Below are positions 1 to 5,351 of a DNA stretch of 5,512 bases, piece by piece. Made by a program: the position numbers and the translations under genes. The notes below the pieces were generated by a model that was not told where the DNA came from, did no database searches, and was given only the letters and a program-made list of their open reading frames with translations. The DNA is from Candidatus Saccharimonadia bacterium (lineage in GTDB: Bacteria; Patescibacteriota; Saccharimonadia; Saccharimonadales; 2-12-FULL-41-12). The DNA lies in NCBI GenBank assembly GCA_023263015.1, contig JALQXV010000032.1, positions 1 through 5,512 on the forward strand, written 5' to 3'. The stretch's first letter is position 1, and each line of letters opens with the position of its first letter.

Positions 1-415
1 TGGCACTAGTAGCTTTAAATACCTCTTGTAGAGCTGGGTCGATTAGCTTTTGCCGATACAGTGGACCAATTGTTTGATGAATCTTGCTAATATCACCAGC
101 GTTAATATGATAGTTCAACGCCAACGTAGCAGCTACGTCCTGCAAATCTTTGGAAGCGGCGCTAGCCTCTTCGTTTTGTTTTTGTACTTTAATATCGTAG
201 CGGGCTACTCGATCGATACCGAGCGGTAATACAAAGTGTAAACCTTCACCAAGTTCGCGCCCTGTTACTTGCCCAAATCTAGTTACAACGCCAATCTGAC
301 CTGTATCAATTTGCCTGACAGATGATAAACAGAAAACGAGTACTGCAGCGATTACAATAATCCCAACGAACACCTTTTTGCGCGGCGATGCCGGCACTTT
401 TAACATACGAGCCAT
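1..415 (-). CDS. SPFH/Band 7 (prohibitin-like) membrane protein, N-terminal part, cut at window edge
   Basis: The first 138 codons of a gene that continues past base 1. The protein begins MARMLKVPASPRKK, a short basic cytoplasmic segment, followed by one hydrophobic helix at about residues 15-32 that should anchor it in the membrane. The SPFH domain follows directly: the stretch from about residue 36 contains GQIGVVTRFGQV (39-50) and GLHFVLPLGIDRV (58-70), then an ALNYHI segment (99-104) and LIDPALQEVFKA (125-136). All are typical of prohibitins and HflC/HflK-type proteins. Family members form large ring or cage oligomers at the membrane, often around FtsH-type proteases; no protease partner is visible here. 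The start is set by a well-spaced Shine-Dalgarno sequence. It lies 70 bases downstream of the CHAP hydrolase gene on the same strand and may be partly co-transcribed with it. The family call is firm; the exact subfamily cannot be settled without the C-terminal half. Confidence 0.88.
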   Translation of the reverse strand, partial: MARMLKVPASPRKKVFVGIIVIAAVLVFCLSSVRQIDTGQIGVVTRFGQVTGRELGEGLHFVLPLGIDRVARYDIKVQKQNEEASAASKDLQDVAATLALNYHINAGDISKIHQTIGPLYRQKLIDPALQEVFKATSA

Positions 416-424
416 GCTTGTAGT

Positions 425-431
425 TCCCTCT
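425..431 (-). promoter_or_regulatory. Shine-Dalgarno site of the SPFH gene
   Basis: Minus-strand AGAGGGA lies 9 bases before the ATG at 413-415. It is the clearest ribosome binding site in the window and supports the chosen start over the second in-frame ATG at codon 4. Confidence 0.7.
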
Positions 432-445
432 TAACAGTTACTACT

Positions 446-451
446 AGTATA
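446..451 (-). promoter_or_regulatory. Candidate -10 box upstream of the SPFH gene
   Basis: Minus-strand TATACT matches five of six bases of TATAAT and would give a leader of about 24 bases that includes the Shine-Dalgarno site. There is no recognisable TTGACA-like -35 at 16-18 bases and no TG extension, so this is a weak call. It overlaps the second copy of the TAGCCGTA direct repeat. Confidence 0.3.
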
Positions 452-474
452 CGGCTAACGTTTTGCTACGGCTA
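450..474. repeat. Direct repeat TAGCCGTA, two copies 17 bases apart
   Basis: Read on the minus strand, an identical 8-base unit occurs at 467-474 and 450-457, start to start 17 bases, inside the 70-base gap between the CHAP gene and the SPFH gene. The outer flanks can pair (ACTAG at 472-476 with CTAGT at 444-448, minus-strand sense), but there is no run of T after it, so it does not look like an intrinsic terminator. It may be an operator or may be chance. Confidence 0.35.
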
Positions 475-485
475 GTGGTTTTTAT

Positions 486-1637
486 TTAGAAGTGAATGAA
501 CTGCAAGCCAGAAGCAGAGATAGTTGCTTCGCTGTATGTACCAGTTAAGCTCACATTGTACTGACTGATATTAATTGTGCCATTACTGTTAACTGATTCT
601 ACATACATTACGTGTCCCCATGTTCCTGAGGTGCTAGCCGCAATATCGCCAGCTCGAGGGTTACCATCTACAGAGATACCTTGTGAGCGAGCTTTAGCTG
701 GCCAGTTCTTGGCGTCACCATATCCGTATGGCATGTAACCTTTCGTCTTGTAGGTCTTCCATGCTGCATAGCTTACGCACTGTCGGTAACATAGACCCCA
801 TGGGTCAATATCGTCACCGTAGTAACACGAACCAGCGTGCGTCCAGTTGCCTGAACGGTAGTTTGCCCATGGGTAACCTGAGCTATCTGGAACGGCACGT
901 ACGCCACCGCTGCGAGCAAATAGCTTAGCGTTTTCAGCGGCTTGCTGCTTGCGCAAATCAGCGATCTTAGCACTATTCCACTGCATCTGAGTATTTAGTT
1001 CGCTCTGCTGGGCTTGGTTGAATGCTAATAGTCGACTGCTCTCTGCACGTTGGCCAGCGAGCTGTGTCTGTAAGGTAGTTTGTTCTGCCAGTAACTTCTC
1101 GACCGTATCTTTTTGACGGTTCATCTCAAGCTTTAGGGCAGTAATTTTATCAAGAGTGGTTTTAATTTTAGAATTAACACTTTCGCGGTACTGCTGCTTA
1201 TCAAAGTAGTCACTTAGGTCTTTACTGGTCGCAAGCATTTCAACAGTTGTGATCTCGCCTTCAAGGTACATGGCACGAATAGTCTGACCAAGTAGGTCGC
1301 GTTGTCGCTCAAGTTCCTTTTCGGCGGCAGCGATCTGCTCCTTAAGGCTCGTAACTTCATTCTGATTTGCAGTAATTTTTGCCTGTAAGGCGTTGATCTC
1401 ACCCTGTAAGCGATTAATCACTTCTTGGATATTAGACGCTTCGGCTCCGAGCCAGTTTTTGTCTTGAGTTTTTTGGGCATTGTCTGCACTTAATGAATTA
1501 ATCTGATCCTGAAAACGGTCCGCATATGCATACGGCATAGCCACTACACCTGCCGCAAAGACTGCAATCATAACTGCAATCGGCACCTGACGTCGGGCTT
1601 TAATATCAGTTTTAAGAATTTTTTGGATTTTTTTCAT
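486..1637 (-). CDS. Secreted coiled-coil CHAP-domain peptidoglycan hydrolase, PcsB/CwlO/RipC-like FtsEX partner
   Basis: A 383-residue protein, close to the length of pneumococcal PcsB. It has a basic N-terminus, a hydrophobic core at about residues 18-34, and a likely signal peptidase site after AYA at residue 39. Residues about 41-240 are almost all heptad-like, Gln/Glu/Lys/Leu-rich coiled coil, as in PcsB and CwlO-type proteins. A CHAP (NlpC/P60-fold) domain fills about 255-383. The catalytic Cys is C287 in YRQCVSYAAW and the His is H342 in WGHVMYVE. The third position falls in ISQYN, giving Q359 and N361 where many relatives have Glu. The reading frame extends upstream to an ATG at 1706, but the ATG at 1637 is preferred: it gives a normal signal peptide, and the longer version would overlap the promoter at 1678-1706. 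Lying just downstream of ftsE-ftsX, it is inferred to cleave septal peptidoglycan under FtsEX control. Bond specificity (amidase or endopeptidase) cannot be read from sequence. Confidence 0.87.
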   Translation of the reverse strand: MKKIQKILKTDIKARRQVPIAVMIAVFAAGVVAMPYAYADRFQDQINSLSADNAQKTQDKNWLGAEASNIQEVINRLQGEINALQAKITANQNEVTSLKEQIAAAEKELERQRDLLGQTIRAMYLEGEITTVEMLATSKDLSDYFDKQQYRESVNSKIKTTLDKITALKLEMNRQKDTVEKLLAEQTTLQTQLAGQRAESSRLLAFNQAQQSELNTQMQWNSAKIADLRKQQAAENAKLFARSGGVRAVPDSSGYPWANYRSGNWTHAGSCYYGDDIDPWGLCYRQCVSYAAWKTYKTKGYMPYGYGDAKNWPAKARSQGISVDGNPRAGDIAASTSGTWGHVMYVESVNSNGTINISQYNVSLTGTYSEATISASGLQFIHF

Positions 1638-1677
1638 TTTTGTTTGATCGTTTTTATTGTTTGTACGATTCCCCCTA

Positions 1678-1706
1678 ATTTTAGCATGCATAAGCAAAAT
1701 AAGCAA
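1678..1706 (-). promoter_or_regulatory. Extended -10 promoter for the CHAP hydrolase gene
   Basis: On the minus strand, TTGCTT (1701-1706) is followed by a 17-base spacer and TAAAAT (1678-1683), which matches five of six bases of TATAAT. A TG dinucleotide at 1685-1686 forms an extended -10. Transcription would start near 1671-1675, giving an A-rich leader of roughly 34-38 bases before the ATG at 1637, with no Shine-Dalgarno close to it. The GGGGG at 1671-1675 is too far from that ATG to act as one. This is the best promoter candidate in the window, but it is predicted from sequence only. Confidence 0.55.
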
Positions 1707-1875
1707 CCCTCCCTGCTTTGAAGTTGATCTGTTAGATTGTTGTTTTTCGGATTTAGTTTTATAAGCTGCTGGATGTCTGTTAATGGTTACGCTTATGTAA
1801 GAATTCTAACACTCTCAGCGGGTGCTTGTAAAATCTTTTATATTATATTGTTGTATGGATATTGTTACTTAGGTG
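1707..1875. other. Gap between ftsX and the CHAP promoter, no gene seen
   Basis: AT-rich sequence after the ftsX stop. It contains a perfect TATAAT on the minus strand near 1838-1843 without a convincing -35, and an 8-base palindrome AGAATTCT around 1800-1807. The minus strand has no ATG-started ORF of useful size here, and I see no GC-rich stem followed by a T run that would end the ftsEX transcript. It may be an untranslated 3' region plus upstream promoter DNA. Confidence 0.4.
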
Positions 1876-2850
1876 TTAGCCTATACGACGGCGAGTTGGC
1901 TTAACCTTTAGGTAGCGTGCCGTAGCAATTAGTGACGAAATTGCCCCAATAGCAATACCGGCAAGTAGCTGCATGCCAAGGAAGATCAAGAAATTATCAC
2001 TAAAGTACTGATTAGCGTACTTGATATCTAGCAAACCAAGGCTACTAGCGTCAAAGGCCTGAGCCTGTACGACAAACAGCGCGTTACATAAGCTAAGCGA
2101 AATAACGGCCGAAACAACACCGTATAGCATGGTCTCGACAATAAACGGCCCCTTAATATACACGTTGCTTGCGCCGAGCAATCGCATAATAGTCAGTTCG
2201 TCGCGTCGGTTAAATATAGCCATTTGAATGGTGTTAAAGATAATCAGCATAGAGATAACAGCAAACAGAACAATGCCAATTACCACTGCCTTGCGGAAGA
2301 ATGCGGTAGCATTAGTGATCTTATCAATAGCCTCTTTACGATCGCCTGAGTATGAAGTTTCATCGGACTGGAGGGCTTTGGCTTCGGTAGTTTCTAGAAC
2401 ATTACGAATTTCGTCAATACGACCTGGATCTTTAGGTTTAACCTGAATTGTGGCTGGTAACGGATTGTCGGTTTGCGAAATTGCGAGCAGTAAGTCTAGA
2501 TTATCTTGGTTGTCCTTTTGATAATTTTCGAGTGCCTGCTGTTTAGATACATACGTCACCTCGCGGACATTGTCGACATCTTTAAGCTTGCTTATAAGGT
2601 TTTCGCGCTGGTCTTCGGTAACATTGTCTTTTAAGTAAACCGAGATATCGATACGATCGGTGATCTGCTGGATAGTGTAATTAAATGTCGCATTAGCAAT
2701 CACCGAAAACAAAACAATAGTAAGCGTCACAACCATCACGGCCGTTGCTGCGATACTGAGCGTAATATTACGAATAAAGTTAACCGCACCGGCTTTAAAG
2801 ATGCGTTCTAACATAATTAACTTACGTTTAAATGATCGCTTTTCTTTCAT
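1876..2850 (-). CDS. ftsX: Cell division membrane protein FtsX
   Basis: A 324-residue protein with the FtsX layout: basic cytoplasmic N-terminus, transmembrane helix 1 at about 31-53, a large outer loop at about 54-187, then helices at about 188-210, 236-261 and 287-312, and a basic tail ending TRRRIG. The segment NRRDELTIMRLLGAS (214-228) is the conserved cytoplasmic motif of FtsX/MacB-type permeases that couples to the ATPase. The outer loop of about 130 residues is the part that contacts PcsB, CwlO or RipC in other bacteria, which fits the hydrolase encoded next. It starts 3 bases after the ftsE stop, so the two are surely co-transcribed and probably translationally linked. The start is not certain: no Shine-Dalgarno sequence sits close to the first ATG (a GGAG lies 15 bases away), and an ATG at codon 13 (MLERIFKAG) would also give a complete FtsX. 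Confidence 0.95.
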   Translation of the reverse strand: MKEKRSFKRKLIMLERIFKAGAVNFIRNITLSIAATAVMVVTLTIVLFSVIANATFNYTIQQITDRIDISVYLKDNVTEDQRENLISKLKDVDNVREVTYVSKQQALENYQKDNQDNLDLLLAISQTDNPLPATIQVKPKDPGRIDEIRNVLETTEAKALQSDETSYSGDRKEAIDKITNATAFFRKAVVIGIVLFAVISMLIIFNTIQMAIFNRRDELTIMRLLGASNVYIKGPFIVETMLYGVVSAVISLSLCNALFVVQAQAFDASSLGLLDIKYANQYFSDNFLIFLGMQLLAGIAIGAISSLIATARYLKVKPTRRRIG

Positions 2851-2853
2851 GAA

Positions 2854-3537
2854 CTACAGCTCGTACTCCGCGTTAGCCTTATCACTTACAATTTGTCCAT
2901 CTTTAATGGTCACCACTCGTCGCTTGAGTTTATTAACGATTTCTTGGTTATGCGTTGTTAGCAAAACCGTCGTGCCATACTTGTTAATTTTTTCGAGAAC
3001 TCGAATAACATCCCATGCGTGTTTAGGGTCAAGATTACCAGTTGGCTCGTCGGCGATTAAAATTTTAGGCTGACGAATGACAGCACGTGCGATTGCAACA
3101 CGTTGTCGCTCACCACCCGATAGCTCTCGAGGGTAGTTCTTTTCTTTTCCCTTAAGACCAACGATGTTTAGTACTTTTGGAACGGTGTTCTGGATTTCAC
3201 GTTTGCTTGCCCCTACTACTTCTAGAGCGAAAGCCACGTTTTCGAAAACAGTCTTATTGGGTAGCAACTTAAAATCTTGGAAGACTACGCCAATACGACG
3301 ACGAAGTTTTGGAATATCCTTATCTTTAAGGCGCTCGTAATCAATGCCGCCAATGATAATTTTGCCGCTCGTTGGCTTTTCTTCGCGCGTGAGCAGCTTA
3401 AGTAAGGTTGATTTGCCGGCACCACTTGGACCAACCACAATCACAAATTCTTTTGGCTCAACGTGCAGGCTGATGCGCTGCAAGGCTGCTCCGGAACGAC
3501 GTGGATACGTCTTAGATACCCTATCTAATAAGATCAT
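2854..3537 (-). CDS. ftsE: Cell division ATP-binding protein FtsE
   Basis: A 227-residue ABC ATPase, the usual length for FtsE. Motifs appear in order: Walker A GPSGAGKST (36-44), Q-loop Q87 in VVFQD, signature LSGGERQ (139-145), Walker B ILIADE with the catalytic E164, D-loop NLD (168-170) and H-loop H196 in TTHNQE. All catalytic residues are intact. Identity as FtsE, and not a MacB/LolD-type ATPase, rests on the overall sequence, including the RVSKTYP start and the FQDFKLLP segment, and on ftsX directly following. It acts at the inner face of the membrane, converting ATP hydrolysis into a shape change of FtsX that activates a cell-wall hydrolase. There is no Shine-Dalgarno sequence before the ATG. 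A TATACT box 7 bases upstream suggests a leaderless or nearly leaderless transcript. Confidence 0.96.
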   Translation of the reverse strand: MILLDRVSKTYPRRSGAALQRISLHVEPKEFVIVVGPSGAGKSTLLKLLTREEKPTSGKIIIGGIDYERLKDKDIPKLRRRIGVVFQDFKLLPNKTVFENVAFALEVVGASKREIQNTVPKVLNIVGLKGKEKNYPRELSGGERQRVAIARAVIRQPKILIADEPTGNLDPKHAWDVIRVLEKINKYGTTVLLTTHNQEIVNKLKRRVVTIKDGQIVSDKANAEYEL

Positions 3538-3544
3538 TCTAGTA

Positions 3545-3575
3545 AGTATAGCAGTTATGGCTACTTTTATGCCAG
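3545..3575 (-). promoter_or_regulatory. Candidate extended -10 promoter of ftsEX
   Basis: Minus-strand TGCTATACT: TATACT at 3545-3550 (five of six consensus bases) with TG at 3552-3553 forming an extended -10. A weak -35, CTGGCA (3570-3575, four of six), sits 19 bases upstream, longer than ideal. The expected start of transcription is at about 3537-3538, at or one base before the ftsE ATG. It lies in the 59-base gap after the peptidase-like gene, so ftsEX may have its own promoter. Confidence 0.45.
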
Positions 3576-3596
3576 TTTGAACACTAAATTATCTAG

Positions 3597-4190
3597 CTAT
3601 GCTGCGCGAAGCTGGTAGGCAAAAATAGCGATGCCCCGCTCTTGGTCTGGCGTTAGGAATGCAACCATTTCATCAGTCGTAAGCGTTTTTCGGCCACCAT
3701 CTACTTCGCTTGGGTCCATGACATCGAATTCAGTTTCCTGCTCGGCCGATAGGTCAACAGCCCTTTCGACAACAACTGCGTGCAAGAATGGATCTTGACC
3801 GTCACGTTCGCGCTTACCAAAAAGAATAACAGGGCCTGCGCTTTCGCCGTTCTTGAGTGCGTTGTATAACGCATTCAAGCGATCGGTTACGGCTTGGTCT
3901 GATGCATCAACTGAAGGATCGTTTTCAACGCCAAACTGTGGTACTGGCAGAACTTCGGTTGCTGTTATGCCTACATCTTCGAGCCCTTCGGTTAGGTACT
4001 GCGCAGGTGTGGGGCTAAAGCCTTGGGCCGGAAAGTAAATTCCTTCGCCAACTAGTGCCTTGTTAATATCGGCTTGGTCAACGCCAGTTACTGCTTCGGC
4101 GGCGGCACCAAAACAGCCTGCTGGTTCAGCTTGGATTACAGTTTTTACTTGAGGCCCGTGAGGGTTTAGGTCTTGTTCTCGCTCATTCAT
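3597..4190 (-). CDS. Putative cytoplasmic C39/papain-like cysteine peptidase-fold protein, unnamed
   Basis: A 197-residue acidic protein that I do not recognise as a named gene. Its residue pattern fits the peptidase C39-like fold. Q20 lies six residues before C26 in the segment VIQAEPAGCFGAAAEAV, the same Gln-Cys spacing as in the ComA peptidase domain. H137 is followed by a hydrophobic strand (HAVVV), and D159 falls in FDVMDP, resembling the His...Asp-Pro end of C39 domains. The C-terminal part (GIAIFAYQL) reads as a final beta strand. Unlike classical C39 proteins there is no ABC transporter, membrane helix or signal peptide, so it is predicted to be a stand-alone cytoplasmic protein. It sits between prfB and ftsE, 51 and 59 bases away, with a candidate promoter of its own. 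Substrate and role are unknown; it could be a protease, a transferase or a catalytically dead relative. The gene itself is well supported by its length and sensible composition; the fold is inference. Confidence 0.6.
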   Translation of the reverse strand: MNEREQDLNPHGPQVKTVIQAEPAGCFGAAAEAVTGVDQADINKALVGEGIYFPAQGFSPTPAQYLTEGLEDVGITATEVLPVPQFGVENDPSVDASDQAVTDRLNALYNALKNGESAGPVILFGKRERDGQDPFLHAVVVERAVDLSAEQETEFDVMDPSEVDGGRKTLTTDEMVAFLTPDQERGIAIFAYQLRAA

Positions 4191-4197
4191 GATTCAT

Positions 4198-4226
4198 ATT
4201 ATCCCTGTCGCAACTGGCCACTGCAA
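4198..4226 (-). promoter_or_regulatory. Candidate promoter of the C39-like gene
   Basis: Minus-strand TTGCAG (4221-4226, three of six -35 bases), a 17-base spacer, then GATAAT (4198-4203, five of six). The -10 ends 7 bases before the ATG at 4188-4190, so the mRNA would begin at about 4190-4191 and be nearly leaderless. An alternative reading is that AGGGA (4202-4206) is a Shine-Dalgarno site on a longer transcript. It would then stand 11 bases from the gene's ATG but only 4 bases from an out-of-frame ATG at 4195-4197. Confidence 0.38.
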
Positions 4227-4241
4227 GCATAGCCGTTTTAC

Positions 4242-5309
4242 TTAAGCTAGATTGGCTTCTAAGTAGGCGTCGATGAATGGATTTAAGTCTCCGTCGAGTA
4301 CGGTTTGCACTTGACTGGTTTCGTGCCGAGTTCTTAAGTCCTTAACCATAGAGTACGGGTGCTGCACGTAACTACGAATCTGGTTACCCCATGCAGCTTG
4401 TTCGTTAGGCCCCTTTAGTTCGCTAATCTTTTCGGCATGTTGCTCAAGCTGCAATTGGGCTAACTTGGATCTTAGAATAGTCATCGCAGTTTCTTTATTT
4501 TGAAGCTGTGACCGTTCGTTCTGAATGCTAACAACAATATTGGTTGGAATGTGCGTGATTCGAACGGCTGAATCGGTTGTATTAACACTTTGCCCGCCGT
4601 GGCCACCGGCTCTAAAGACGTCTATTTTAAGATCCTTCTCGTCGATTGGGACTGCTTCGGGTTCATCAATTTCTGGTAGTATTTCTACTTTTGCAAAGCT
4701 TGTCTGACGTTTTGCGTCGGCATTAAATGGACTTTGGCGAACTAAGCGATGAACACCATGCTCCCCTTTTAATTTTCCAAAGATATAGCTACCCTGCAGC
4801 TCTAAGCTAACACTTTTTATGCCGGCTTCTTCACCTGCAGATTCATCGATTGTAGTAACCGATGCATTATTAGCTTCGGCCCAACGTGTATACATGCGCA
4901 ACAGCATTTGCGCCCAGTCCTGAGCGTCGGTACCGCCAGCACCTGCGTGAATACTAAGTACAACATTATGCCCGTCATATGGCTGGTTAAAACGCATCTG
5001 TTTTTTGAGGGTTTCAAAAGCTTTGTTGAGTTGTTGGTACTGCGCATTTATCTCTTTGGCTAGGCTATCGTCATTGAGCTGTTCTAGTTCGGCAAGATCG
5101 TTTAAGCCTTTTTGGAGTTCAAGCCATGGTTCGGTTTGGTCTGCTAAGGCAGTAATTTTTTGCATTACTTTTGAGGCAGCTTGATTATCCGCCCAAAAGT
5201 CTGGCTGTAACGATTGTTGCCGTAAATCGGCTAGTTCCTTTGAACGTTCAGCAATTGCTAAACGTTCAATAGCATCATTAACAGCTGATCTAAGTTCATC
5301 ATTATTCAT
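4242..5309 (-). CDS. prfB: Peptide chain release factor 2
   Basis: A 355-residue class I release factor that ends translation at UAA and UGA codons on the ribosome. Seen in order: a helical N-terminal domain with LQPDFWAD (35-41), GAGGTDAQDWAQMLLRMY (123-140), the stop-codon-reading tripeptide SPF (193-195), which marks RF2 as opposed to RF1, and the peptidyl-hydrolysis motif GGQ (238-240) in RAGGHGGQSVN. A conserved RSYVQHPYSMVKDLRT segment (312-327) is near the C-terminus. The position matching E. coli residue 246 is Ala (A234). The gene is one unbroken frame: the N-terminus is about 8 residues shorter than E. coli RF2, and the usual in-frame UGA frameshift site is absent, so the self-regulating frameshift seems to be missing. 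No good Shine-Dalgarno precedes the ATG. TATTAT/TATAGT at 5322-5330 could be a -10, but no -35 is visible. It may instead be co-transcribed with the M16-like gene 42 bases upstream. Confidence 0.96.
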   Translation of the reverse strand: MNNDELRSAVNDAIERLAIAERSKELADLRQQSLQPDFWADNQAASKVMQKITALADQTEPWLELQKGLNDLAELEQLNDDSLAKEINAQYQQLNKAFETLKKQMRFNQPYDGHNVVLSIHAGAGGTDAQDWAQMLLRMYTRWAEANNASVTTIDESAGEEAGIKSVSLELQGSYIFGKLKGEHGVHRLVRQSPFNADAKRQTSFAKVEILPEIDEPEAVPIDEKDLKIDVFRAGGHGGQSVNTTDSAVRITHIPTNIVVSIQNERSQLQNKETAMTILRSKLAQLQLEQHAEKISELKGPNEQAAWGNQIRSYVQHPYSMVKDLRTRHETSQVQTVLDGDLNPFIDAYLEANLA

Positions 5310-5351
5310 AAGTTGGTTAGAACTATAATACTAGACTAAGCAGCTGAGGCG

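Noticed and set aside
1638..1706. N-terminal extension of the CHAP protein to the ATG at 1706
   Set aside because: The extra 23 residues would precede a normal signal peptide with a polar, basic stretch and would overlap a good promoter.
1801..1835. CTGAGA in a GC-richer patch, reminiscent of the thi-box of TPP riboswitches
   Set aside because: The other conserved parts of the TPP element are not present around it, and the downstream gene is a cell-wall hydrolase with its own promoter further on.
1773..1904. Plus-strand ORF of 43 codons with a hydrophobic stretch in the ftsX-CHAP gap
   Set aside because: It has no Shine-Dalgarno sequence, runs into the 3' end of ftsX on the opposite strand, and all other genes are on the minus strand. 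Most likely chance.
3538..3596. Possible terminator after the C39-like gene (TGGC...GCCA stem)
   Set aside because: The stem is only four base pairs with a nine-base loop and there is no T run after it.
5322..5330. TATTAT/TATAGT as a promoter for prfB
   Set aside because: The hexamers fit the -10 consensus but no -35 or TG extension is found at a workable distance. It is mentioned under prfB but not listed as a promoter.
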